DNA of 35,685 bases from JACVRX01 sp035697245. GTDB taxonomy: Bacteria > Actinomycetota > Actinomycetes > Jiangellales > Jiangellaceae. Position 1 is the stretch's first letter. Each line of letters opens with the position of its first letter. The stretch covers positions 1 to 35,685 of the forward strand of contig DASSDH010000027.1 of assembly GCA_035697245.1 (NCBI GenBank), given 5' to 3'. This document shows positions 1 through 8,980 of this stretch, piece by piece. The position numbers and the translations under genes were made by a program. The notes beneath the pieces were generated by a model. That model saw only the letters and a program-made list of their open reading frames with translations. It did no database searches and was not told the origin of the DNA.

Positions 1-1583
1 CGGTGCTGGTGCGTCCCGTTGCGCAGCGCAGGATGCTCACTGGTGACCTCGGCCAGGTTGTTGATCGCCTGGTACAGCGGGTGCGAGGGCACGAAGTTCG
101 CCTGCGCATGGGTGTTGCTCGTCCCGAGCAGATCGTCGTCGAGGTAGTCGGGCACCAGGCTCGCGAACAGCGTCTGACGGGCGACCTGGTCACCGCCGGA
201 GCCGGTAAAGCCCTGCTCGTCGCCGTAGTAGATGACAGGGTTACCGCGCGAGAAGTACATCAATTCGTGGGCCAGCCGGTCGCGCGCCAGCCATTCTGGA
301 TCGCCCGCTCCAGGATTGTCCGACTGGATGAAGAAGCCGATGCGCCCCATGTCGTGGTTACCGAGGAACGTGGGCAACTGGTAGACGTTGGAGTCGGCGT
401 CGGTGTACCAGTCGTCGCCGGCGAAGAATGTTTCGAGCTGGCTGGTCGACTGACTCTGTGACGCGAACTTCCGCGCCGCGTCCTGGAACGGGAAGTCCAG
501 CACCGCCTGCATCGTGTCGTGGGTGCTGAAGTGCGAGGTGAAGCTCTTCGTCGTGTCGAAGACCTCACCGAACATGAAGAACTCGGTCTTGCCCTGCTGG
601 CGGGCGAAGTCCAGAACCTCGGGTCCGAACTTCTGCCAGAACTCGTCGTTGACGTGTTTCATGGTGTCGATGCGGAAGCCGTCGACGCCGAAGTCGGCGA
701 TCCACGCCTTGTAGATGTCGATCATGCCCTCGACGACGTCCGGATGCTCGGTGAAGAGGTCGTCGAGGCCGAAGAAGTCGCCGTACCAGGAGTTCTCCCC
801 GACGAACGTCGTGTCGCCGCGGTTGTGGTAAAGCGTGACGTCGTTGAGCCACGCGGGGACCTTGAGGTTCTCCTCGGGGGGATCGAGGACCGGCGTGTAC
901 GGGAACGACACTTCAGGGTCCATTGCCGGGAACGGGGGCGTGCCGTCGGCGTAATCCCGATCGTCGAACGGCACGCCCGCCGCGGTCAGATAGGGCTCGA
1001 CGTCCTTCGAGACGTAGGGTTGGCGGGCGCCTTCCTGATAACCGATGACGTCAGCCGTGTGGTTGGTGATGATGTCGAAATACACCTTCATCCCCCGGGC
1101 GTGGGCAGCGTCGACGAGGGCGCGCAGGTCGTCATTGGTGCCGAGGTGGGGGTCGATCTGGGTGAAGTCGGTGATCCAGTAGCCGTGGTAACCGGCAGAA
1201 GGGCCGTCCTCGAGCTGGACAGCCTTGTTCTTGAAGCTGGGCGTCAACCAGATCGACGTCGTACCGAGCCCCTGGATGTAGTCGATTCGATCGAGTAGTC
1301 CCTTGAGGTCCCCACCGTTGTAGAACCCCCTCTTCGTTGGGTCGAACCCAGAGACGAGCGGGTCGCTGCCGAGGCCGCCGTCGTCATTGGCGGTGTTCCC
1401 GTTCTCGAATCGGTCCGCCATGACGAAGTAGAAGGATTCGTCGGTGACCGCCGCGCGCAGCGAGTGCTGGGCGTCCAGTCCGTCCTCTCCGCCCGGCGTC
1501 TGCGCGGCCTGAACGGCTGGTGCGCTCAGCGTTATCGTGAGCGATGCGGACAGCAGGACCATCGCGGTGCGGCGGATCGACAT
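1..1583 (-). CDS. Secreted alpha-amylase, GH13 family (3' end outside window)
   Basis: Extracellular glycoside hydrolase predicted to cleave alpha-1,4-glucosidic bonds in starch or maltodextrins. The 527 codons visible start at ATG 1583 and run off the window edge, so the C-terminus is missing. Residues 1-26 form a signal peptide (Arg-Arg, hydrophobic core, VQA cleavage site). The (beta/alpha)8 barrel carries the GH13 conserved regions: DIITNH (region I), GFRID with nucleophile D306, FGEVF with acid/base E340, and FLGNHD with transition-state stabiliser D411. The start is supported by the Shine-Dalgarno GGGAGG just upstream and a sigma70-like promoter at 1613-1640. It lies 105 bp downstream of trpB2 on the same strand but has its own promoter, so it is probably a separate unit. 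Exact specificity (alpha-amylase, cyclomaltodextrinase-like or pullulanase-like) cannot be decided without the C-terminus. Confidence 0.9.
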   Translation of the reverse strand, partial: MSIRRTAMVLLSASLTITLSAPAVQAAQTPGGEDGLDAQHSLRAAVTDESFYFVMADRFENGNTANDDGGLGSDPLVSGFDPTKRGFYNGGDLKGLLDRIDYIQGLGTTSIWLTPSFKNKAVQLEDGPSAGYHGYWITDFTQIDPHLGTNDDLRALVDAAHARGMKVYFDIITNHTADVIGYQEGARQPYVSKDVEPYLTAAGVPFDDRDYADGTPPFPAMDPEVSFPYTPVLDPPEENLKVPAWLNDVTLYHNRGDTTFVGENSWYGDFFGLDDLFTEHPDVVEGMIDIYKAWIADFGVDGFRIDTMKHVNDEFWQKFGPEVLDFARQQGKTEFFMFGEVFDTTKSFTSHFSTHDTMQAVLDFPFQDAARKFASQSQSTSQLETFFAGDDWYTDADSNVYQLPTFLGNHDMGRIGFFIQSDNPGAGDPEWLARDRLAHELMYFSRGNPVIYYGDEQGFTGSGGDQVARQTLFASLVPDYLDDDLLGTSNTHAQANFVPSHPLYQAINNLAEVTSEHPALRNGTHQH

Positions 1584-1612
1584 GGTGCCTCCCGAAGAGT
1601 CCGACGGTCGTG

Positions 1613-1640
1613 ACATTACTCACGTCCGGGCACCTTTCAA
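1613..1640 (-). promoter_or_regulatory. Sigma70-like promoter of the amylase gene
   Basis: On the minus strand TTGAAA (1640-1635), a 16-nt spacer and TAATGT (1618-1613) match the -35/-10 consensus. Transcription would start near 1606, giving a leader of about 22 nt that contains the GGGAGG ribosome binding site. This leadered arrangement differs from most promoters in the window. Confidence 0.55.
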
Positions 1641-1688
1641 CCGGGAGCGCAGTCCACATGCCCCCACGGTTTTGCAGCCGAGGCTACG

Positions 1689-3053
1689 TCAGAGATCGAC
1701 GTCCGGTAGCCGCGTCAGTGCCCGTTCGACTTCCTCGGCGGGAAATTCATAGTCGGTGAGCTCGCCGGCGAGATAACGGTCGTAGGCGCTCATGTCGAAG
1801 TGGCCATGCCCGCACAACGCCGTCAGGATCACTCGTTCTTCACCGGTTTCGGCGCAGCGCCTGGCCTCTTCGATGCATGCAGCCACCGCGTGCGTGGGTT
1901 CCGGAGCGGGGACGATCCCTTCGGTGCGCGCGAACTGGACCCCTGCGGCGAAGCACTCGTTCTGGTTCTTCGCGACCGCCTCGAGTAGGCCAAGCTCGTA
2001 GACGTGCGACATCAACGGTGACATGCCGTGGTAGCGGAGCCCGCCGGCATGGATGGGCTCGGGAATGAAGTCGTGGCCGAGTGTGTGCATCTTGAGCAGT
2101 GGTGTCAGCCCGGCCGTGTCGCCGTAGTCGTAGGCGTAACGACCCCGGGTCAGCGACGGGCAGGCAGCGGGCTCGACCGCGACGATCCGCGGGTCCATGC
2201 GCCCTGCCAGCTTCTCCCGGAGGAACGGGAATGCGAGCCCGCCGAAGTTGGATCCGCCGCCCGTACAGCCGAAGATCACGTCCGGTGTCTCACCGACCTT
2301 GGCCAGCTGCGCCAGGGCCTCCTGGCCGATGACCGTCTGGTGCAGGAGGACGTGATTCAGCACGCTTCCCAATGAGTATCGAGTGTCGTCGTGCGTCGCC
2401 GCGACCTCGACCGCCTCGCTGATGGCGATGCCGAGGCTGCCCGGCGACTCCGGATCGTCGGCAAGGATCTTGCGACCGGCCTCGGTGATATCAGACGGGC
2501 TCGGATGGACCGTCGCCCCGTATGTCTCCATCATCGACTTGCGGTACGGCTTGCCGTCGTAGGACGCCCGCACCTGCCAGATCTCGCATTCGACCCCGAA
2601 CAGCGCGCAGGCGAAGGCCAATGCGCTGCCCCACTGCCCTGCGCCGGTCTCCGTGGTCAACTTGTGGATGCCCTCCTGGGCGTTGTAGTAGACCTGGGGA
2701 ACTGCCGTGTTGGGCTTGTGAGAGCCCACGGGGCTTACGCCTTCGTACTTGTAGTAGATCCGGGCCGGGGTGCCCAGCGCCTTCTCCAACCGGCGAGCGC
2801 GGTAAAGCGGAGTCGGCCGCCAAAGCCGGTAGACGTCGAGCACCTCCTCTGGGATGTCGACGTAGGAATCCTGCGTGACCTCCTGGCCGATGAGCGCCAT
2901 CGGGAACAACGGCGCGAGGTCGTCCGGTCCCACCGGTTCGTGCGTCGCCGGGTGCAGCACCGGTGGCGGCGGGGAGGGCAGATCGGGGATGAGGTTGTAC
3001 CACTGCCGCGGCAGCTCGGACTCATCGAGCAGGATCTTCGTCGGCTCGGCCAT
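1689..3053 (-). CDS. TrpB2-type tryptophan synthase beta chain (PLP enzyme)
   Basis: Fold-type II PLP enzyme of the TrpB2 (long, non-canonical tryptophan synthase beta) family, expected to make L-tryptophan from indole and serine or a serine derivative in the cytoplasm. The 454-aa protein has the long N-terminal extension of TrpB2. It carries the PLP-lysine motif GSHKPNTA (K113 from the chosen start) and the PLP-phosphate loop CTGGGSN. The start at ATG 3053 is preferred over an in-frame GTG at 3080, because a -10 box GATACT sits exactly 6 nt upstream and because AEPTKILLDE is a usual TrpB2 beginning. No trpA or other trp gene is nearby, which fits a salvage or auxiliary role (inference). It is divergent from rplM across a region rich in repeats. 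Confidence 0.88.
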   Translation of the reverse strand: MAEPTKILLDESELPRQWYNLIPDLPSPPPPVLHPATHEPVGPDDLAPLFPMALIGQEVTQDSYVDIPEEVLDVYRLWRPTPLYRARRLEKALGTPARIYYKYEGVSPVGSHKPNTAVPQVYYNAQEGIHKLTTETGAGQWGSALAFACALFGVECEIWQVRASYDGKPYRKSMMETYGATVHPSPSDITEAGRKILADDPESPGSLGIAISEAVEVAATHDDTRYSLGSVLNHVLLHQTVIGQEALAQLAKVGETPDVIFGCTGGGSNFGGLAFPFLREKLAGRMDPRIVAVEPAACPSLTRGRYAYDYGDTAGLTPLLKMHTLGHDFIPEPIHAGGLRYHGMSPLMSHVYELGLLEAVAKNQNECFAAGVQFARTEGIVPAPEPTHAVAACIEEARRCAETGEERVILTALCGHGHFDMSAYDRYLAGELTDYEFPAEEVERALTRLPDVDL

Positions 3054-3059
3054 TCCCGC

Positions 3060-3088
3060 AGTATCGTCCTCGAAGCCCACCGCGCCAA
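3060..3088 (-). promoter_or_regulatory. Promoter of trpB2, probably leaderless
   Basis: Minus-strand TTGGCG (3088-3083), a 17-nt spacer and GATACT (3065-3060), then 6 nt to the ATG at 3053. Transcription would begin at or next to the start codon. The -35 box abuts the proximal copy of the 18-bp direct repeat. Confidence 0.5.
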
Positions 3089-3135
3089 GATCAATTCCAC
3101 GCCGCTCTCGAACCCTGCAAGATCAATTCCACGCC
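3086..3135. repeat. Tandem 18-bp direct repeat next to the trpB2 promoter
   Basis: The 18-mer CAAGATCAATTCCACGCC occurs exactly at 3086-3103 and again at 3118-3135, a 32-bp period (about three helical turns). The proximal copy touches the -35 box of the trpB2 promoter, which is where an activator or repressor would bind. An operator role is inference; the repeat itself is directly visible. Confidence 0.7.
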
Positions 3136-3143
3136 CTCCCGGT

Positions 3144-3213
3144 CACTTCAATGATCAAATACTCGCCAAACAGCTCGTTCGGCCGCTTTGGCACGTATTT
3201 GATCATTGAAGTG
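3144..3213. repeat. Large inverted repeat between trpB2 and rplM
   Basis: A perfect 19-bp inverted repeat: CACTTCAATGATCAAATAC at 3144-3162 and its complement at 3195-3213. It continues inward, after a 2-bp mismatch, as GCCAAA/TTTGGC (3165-3170 with 3187-3192), leaving a 16-nt loop. It is AT-rich compared with its surroundings. It lies between two divergent promoters, so it is not a terminator for either flanking gene. A regulator-binding site, a structural element or a small mobile repeat are all possible. Confidence 0.75.
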
Positions 3214-3245
3214 CTTAGGGCTGGCTGGCCGGCCGTTGGCCGGTT

Positions 3246-3275
3246 TTGACCCTCTGGACGCCCGCCCGGTATCCT
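3246..3275 (+). promoter_or_regulatory. Promoter of rplM-rpsI
   Basis: TTGACC (3246-3251), an 18-nt spacer and TATCCT (3270-3275) give a strong housekeeping-sigma promoter. The leader would be about 85 nt. It contains a possible stem closed by GGTTG and CAACC, which could be an L13 leader structure (weak evidence). Confidence 0.65.
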
Positions 3276-3366
3276 GAGCAGTCGTTGTGCGCGGCTGGTT
3301 GTCCGTCGATCAGCAATTGCGCGCCATGCAAACCGGATTCCGCCGACCAACCGAAGGCCCACGCCC

Positions 3367-3810
3367 GTGCGCACGTTCAGCCCGAAGCCGAGCGACGTCC
3401 AGCGTCAGTGGCACCTGATAGATGCCACCGACGTGGTCCTCGGCCGGCTCGCTGCCCAGACCGCCACCTTGCTGCGCGGGAAGCACAAGCCGATCTATGC
3501 ACCGCATGTCGACACTGGCGACTTCGTCGTGATCGTCAACGCCGGCAAGGTCGCGCTGACCGGCGCAAAGCGGGACAACAAGGTCGAGTACCGGCACTCC
3601 GGATTCCCTGGCGGAATCCGGGCCACGTCCTACGACGAGCTGCTGGCCAAGAATCCTCGCCGGGTCGTGGAGAAGGCAGTCAAGGGCATGTTGCCGCACA
3701 ACACGTTGGGCCGGAAAATGCTGTCCAAGCTCAAGGTCTACGCCGGGTCGGAGCACCCGCACCAGGCGCAGAAGCCGGTGCCGTACACGATCAGCCAGGT
3801 CGCCCAATGA
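3367..3810 (+). CDS. rplM: 50S ribosomal protein L13
   Basis: Large-subunit ribosomal protein that binds 23S rRNA early in 50S assembly. The 147-aa length is the usual actinobacterial size. The start QRQWHLIDATDVVLGRLA and the later GFPGGI, MLP and HPHQAQ segments are L13 family hallmarks. The start is GTG 3367, with GAAGG 9 nt upstream. Its TGA overlaps the ATG of rpsI in an ATGA junction, so the two genes are one operon with likely translational coupling, as in most bacteria. A TTGACC/TATCCT promoter lies about 90 bp upstream. Confidence 0.97.
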   Translation: MRTFSPKPSDVQRQWHLIDATDVVLGRLAAQTATLLRGKHKPIYAPHVDTGDFVVIVNAGKVALTGAKRDNKVEYRHSGFPGGIRATSYDELLAKNPRRVVEKAVKGMLPHNTLGRKMLSKLKVYAGSEHPHQAQKPVPYTISQVAQ

Positions 3811-4322
3811 CCGTTCCCGGGATCGAGGACATGACTGAGACCACCGTCGAGGCATCGCCTGTCGAGGCTGCCGAACCCACCGCGCCGGACCAAACGGTCA
3901 CCAGCGAGACAAGGCCGTCGCGCCGCTCGTCGATCGGGCCGGCTGATGCAACCGGACGCCGCAAGGAAGCCATAGCGCGGGTACGGCTCGTACCCGGCAC
4001 TGGGCAGTGGACCATCAACGGCCGCACGCTTGCCGCGTATTTCCCCAACAAGGTCCATCAGCAGACGGTCGAGTCGCCATTCGTCGAGCTCGACCTCCAA
4101 GGTCAGTACGACGTCGTGGCGCGTGTCCACGGAGGTGGGGTCACCGGTCAAGCCGGCGCGCTGCGCCTCGGCGTCGCGCGCGCTCTCAACGCCGCAGACA
4201 CCGACAACAACCGTTCGCTGTTGAAGAAGGCCGGCTTCCTCACCCGCGATGCGCGGGCAAAGGAACGCCGCAAGGCCGGCCTGAAGAAGGCACGCAAGGC
4301 GCCGCAGTACAGCAAGCGCTGA
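3807..4322 (+). CDS. rpsI: 30S ribosomal protein S9
   Basis: Small-subunit ribosomal protein whose basic C-terminal tail reaches the P-site tRNA. It is 171 aa from the ATG at 3807. The first 45 or so residues are an acidic, low-complexity N-terminal extension common in actinobacteria. The conserved S9 core follows, with GRRKEAIARVRLVPG, GALRLGVARAL and the terminal KAPQYSKR. The start chosen overlaps the rplM stop (ATGA). An alternative ATG at 3831 would shorten the protein by 8 residues and cannot be excluded. The reading frame stays open upstream through rplM, but that part is a shadow of rplM. Confidence 0.95.
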   Translation: MTVPGIEDMTETTVEASPVEAAEPTAPDQTVTSETRPSRRSSIGPADATGRRKEAIARVRLVPGTGQWTINGRTLAAYFPNKVHQQTVESPFVELDLQGQYDVVARVHGGGVTGQAGALRLGVARALNAADTDNNRSLLKKAGFLTRDARAKERRKAGLKKARKAPQYSKR

Positions 4323-4398
4323 CAAACAGCTGTCGTCGCCGCACGGCCCTGGGGCATACGCGCCGGGGCCGATGCGCATTCTCGACCAGGGAGACCCC

Positions 4399-5751
4399 GT
4401 GGACCGACTCTTCGGCACCGACGGCGTCCGTGGCCTGGCCAACCAGGACCTCACCGCCGAGCTGGCCCTCGACCTTTCCGTCGCCGCTGCGCACGTCGTG
4501 GGCGAGGCGGGCGCGTTCGCAGGACATCGTCCGGTGGCCGTCGTGGGCCGTGATACCAGGGCGTCGGGGGAGTTCCTGGAGGCAGCCGTAGTGGCCGGAC
4601 TCGCGAGCGCCGGGGTGGACGTATTGCGGGCAGGTGTCCTGCCCACTCCCGCCGTTGCGTACCTGACCAATGCCCTGGGCGCGGATCTCGGTGTCGTGCT
4701 ATCGGCGAGCCACAACCCGATGCCCGACAACGGCATCAAGTTCTTCGCCAAGGGTGGGAACAAGCTCGACGACTCGGTCGAGGACGCTATCGAAGCCCGG
4801 CTACGGGAGCTGTGGCGGCGCCCAACCGGGGCAGGCGTCGGGCGCATCAGCGACTACCCGGAGGGTTTTGAGCAGTACGTGTCGCACATCCTCGACGCAA
4901 CACCGCACCGGCTCGACGGGCTTCGGGTAGTCGTCGACTGCGCGAACGGTGCTGCGTTCCGGGCGGCTCCGGAGGCGCTACGGCGGCTCGGCGCTGACGT
5001 CGTCACGGCATTCGCCGTCCCGGACGGCCTCAACATCAACGACGGCTGCGGGTCGACCCACCTGGACCAGCTGCAGCGTCTCGTCGTCACCCACGGTGCC
5101 GATGCCGGTATCGCCCACGATGGCGACGCTGACCGGTGCCTCGCCGTCGACGCCGCGGGCCAGGTCGTCGACGGCGATCAGATCTTGGCGGTGCTCGCCC
5201 TCGGCATGCGCGCGTCGGGCCGCCTTTACGACGACACCGTGGTCGCGACCGTGATGTCCAACGAGGGTTTCCGGTTAGCCATGCGGCGTGCCCAGATCAC
5301 GGTCGTCGATGCCGCCGTCGGGGACAGGTACGTCCTGGAGGCGATGAAGGCAGGCGACCATTCGCTTGGCGGTGAGCAGTCCGGCCATGTGATCATGCTC
5401 GACCACGCGACGACCGGCGACGGCATTCTTACTGCGGCCCACCTGCTCGGCCGGATTGCTCAGTCCGGACACCCGCTGGCTGAGCTGGCCGGTGTCGTCG
5501 AAAGGCTTCCGCAGGTGCTCGTCAACGTCCCCGGCGTAGACAAAACCCGGGTCGCGTCGGAGGCGACCCTTCGGGCGGCAGTCGCCCAGGCCGAGGCCGA
5601 GCTGGGTGACACCGGCCGGGTGCTACTGCGGCCGTCAGGTACCGAACCGCTCGTCCGGGTCATGGTCGAAGCAGCGACCGAGGATCAGGCCCGCGCCATC
5701 GCACAGCACCTGGCCGCCGTCGTCGAGGAAACCCTCACTCTTGCTCCCTGA
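4399..5751 (+). CDS. glmM: Phosphoglucosamine mutase
   Basis: Interconverts glucosamine-6-phosphate and glucosamine-1-phosphate in the cytoplasm on the way to UDP-GlcNAc for peptidoglycan. It is 450 aa, normal for GlmM. The GTG start at 4399 has AGGGAG 5 nt upstream and gives the expected LFGTDGVRG beginning. The phosphoserine loop SASHNP is at 102-107, with S104 the likely phosphorylated residue. The metal loop DGDADR, the sugar loop GGEQSGH and the phosphate-binding RPSGTEP near the C-terminus are all present. It stands 76 bp after rpsI and converges on coaA with 13 bp between stops. GlmS, which makes its substrate, is encoded just beyond coaA. Confidence 0.96.
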   Translation: MDRLFGTDGVRGLANQDLTAELALDLSVAAAHVVGEAGAFAGHRPVAVVGRDTRASGEFLEAAVVAGLASAGVDVLRAGVLPTPAVAYLTNALGADLGVVLSASHNPMPDNGIKFFAKGGNKLDDSVEDAIEARLRELWRRPTGAGVGRISDYPEGFEQYVSHILDATPHRLDGLRVVVDCANGAAFRAAPEALRRLGADVVTAFAVPDGLNINDGCGSTHLDQLQRLVVTHGADAGIAHDGDADRCLAVDAAGQVVDGDQILAVLALGMRASGRLYDDTVVATVMSNEGFRLAMRRAQITVVDAAVGDRYVLEAMKAGDHSLGGEQSGHVIMLDHATTGDGILTAAHLLGRIAQSGHPLAELAGVVERLPQVLVNVPGVDKTRVASEATLRAAVAQAEAELGDTGRVLLRPSGTEPLVRVMVEAATEDQARAIAQHLAAVVEETLTLAP

Positions 5752-5764
5752 AGGCCCGCCCGCC

Positions 5765-6709
5765 TTACAGCTTGCGCAGCCGGATCCACTCGACGGCGTG
5801 GTATGCGTCCTTGTGCAGTACCAGGGTGGCGCGGCCGCGAGTCGGCAGGATGTTCTGTTCCAGGTTCGGTCCGTTGATCGTGTCCCAGAGTTGGGTCGCT
5901 TGAGCCACTGCCGCGTCATGATCGAGCTCGGCGTATCGGTGGAAGTACGACATCGGCTCCCGGAACGCCGTGTCCCGCAGCCGGAGAAACCGCTCGACAT
6001 ACCACCGCCGGACATCCGCGGTCGCGGCGTCGACGTAGATGGAGAAGTCGAAGAAGTCACTCACCGCCAGCCCGGAAGTGCCGTCGGGGCGCGGACGGGC
6101 GGGCTGCAGCACGTTGAGACCTTCCACCAGCACGATGTCCGGCCCGCGCAGCACGATGTGATCGGCAGGAACGATGTCATAGCTCAGGTGCGAATACACC
6201 GGTGCGACCACCTCTGGCTCACCTGACTTGACGGCCGCGACGAACTGCAACAGGGCCCGCCGGTCGTACGACTCGGGGAAACCCTTTCGCTGCAGCAGCC
6301 CGCGCCGCTCGAGCTCGGCGTTGGGGAGCAGAAACCCGTCGGTTGTCACCAGCGCCACGTCGGGGTGGTCAGACCATCGGGCCAGCAACAACCGCAACAG
6401 GCGGGCGGTCGTGGACTTGCCGACCGCCACCGATCCGGCGATCCCGATGACGTACGGAGTGCGGTCCGGGAGATCCGCCAGGAAGGTCTTGGTGCTCGCA
6501 TGCAATTGGGCGGTGGCCCGCACATGCAGGTTGAGCAGGCGAGACAGCGGCAGGTAGATCGCGCGAACCTCGTCGAGGTCGACCTCGTCCCCGAGGCTGC
6601 GAAGTGCGTGGAACTCCACTGCCGTCAACGGCAGGGGCGCAGCGGTGTCACCTTCGCTAGCGAGACCGGCCCATGCTGCGCGATCGAGCTCGACGAATGG
6701 CTGCGTCAC
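5765..6709 (-). CDS. coaA: Pantothenate kinase, type I
   Basis: Phosphorylates pantothenate with ATP, the first and usually rate-limiting step of coenzyme A synthesis. It is 314 aa, close to the family norm. The P-loop GSVAVGKST is at 92-100. The family-typical segments TTDGFLLPN, KGFPESYD, PVYSHLSYDI and VEGLNVLQ follow in order. The GTG start at 6709 is 34 bp from the divergent glmS start, so the two promoters must overlap. On this strand CAGGAT stands 6 nt before the GTG, which could serve as a -10 box for a leaderless transcript. Confidence 0.95.
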   Translation of the reverse strand: MTQPFVELDRAAWAGLASEGDTAAPLPLTAVEFHALRSLGDEVDLDEVRAIYLPLSRLLNLHVRATAQLHASTKTFLADLPDRTPYVIGIAGSVAVGKSTTARLLRLLLARWSDHPDVALVTTDGFLLPNAELERRGLLQRKGFPESYDRRALLQFVAAVKSGEPEVVAPVYSHLSYDIVPADHIVLRGPDIVLVEGLNVLQPARPRPDGTSGLAVSDFFDFSIYVDAATADVRRWYVERFLRLRDTAFREPMSYFHRYAELDHDAAVAQATQLWDTINGPNLEQNILPTRGRATLVLHKDAYHAVEWIRLRKL

Positions 6710-6743
6710 GGCCCCATCCTGCCGGGGAGATACCCTGACGGCC
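6710..6743. promoter_or_regulatory. 34-bp divergent promoter region coaA/glmS
   Basis: Only 34 bp separate the two start codons. For glmS, TACCCT (6731-6736) stands 7 nt before GTG 6744. For coaA, minus-strand CAGGAT stands 6 nt before GTG 6709. Neither gene has room for a long leader. The -35 regions would fall inside or next to the opposite gene, so the two polymerases should compete (inference). Confidence 0.5.
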
Positions 6744-8591
<1,848 letters not shown>

Positions 8592-8623
8592 TTCATTCGG
8601 CCGGTGGACGGGAGTGCTGTCCG

Positions 8624-8980
8624 GTGATCGTGGGCCTGGGAATCGACGTCGTCGACGTCGCGCGGTTCGCGGAGACGCTCGAACGGACGCCGCGCCTGCT
8701 GGAGCGGGTGTTCACCATCCGCGAGCGGGACCGGTCGATCGCATCGCAGGCCGCCCGCTTCGCCGCGAAAGAGGCGCTCGCCAAGGCGCTGGGGGCCCCG
8801 CAGGGTCTGCGGTGGCACGATGCCGAGGTGGTGACCTCCGACGACGGGCGGCCATGGTTCGAGGTCCGCGGGTCGGTCGCGGAACGATGCACGGCACTGG
8901 GCGTCGATGCCGTCCTGCTCTCGCTCTCTCACGACGCCGGCATAGCGTCGGCCGTAGTCGTGTTGGAGAGCAAGCCGTGA
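8624..8980 (+). CDS. acpS: Holo-[acyl-carrier-protein] synthase
   Basis: Transfers 4'-phosphopantetheine from CoA to apo-acyl carrier protein, activating fatty-acid synthesis. It is 118 aa, the normal AcpS length. The N-terminus VIVGLGIDVVDVARF carries the metal-binding Asp, and RFAAKEALAKALG carries the catalytic/metal Glu. The start GTG 8624 follows a good Shine-Dalgarno (GGGAG, 9 nt upstream). The open frame extends further upstream inside glmS but has no AcpS homology there. It is 32 bp after glmS, and its stop overlaps the next start (GTGA), indicating coupling with nnr. Confidence 0.94.
   Translation: MIVGLGIDVVDVARFAETLERTPRLLERVFTIRERDRSIASQAARFAAKEALAKALGAPQGLRWHDAEVVTSDDGRPWFEVRGSVAERCTALGVDAVLLSLSHDAGIASAVVVLESKP

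Noticed and set aside
3246..3806. N-terminal extension of the rpsI frame through rplM
   Set aside because: It overlaps rplM completely and lacks S9 similarity; the ATGA junction at 3807 is the natural start.
6710..6743. Possible glmS ribozyme or riboswitch
   Set aside because: The spacer to coaA is only 34 bp, too short for such a structure, and the mRNA appears leaderless.
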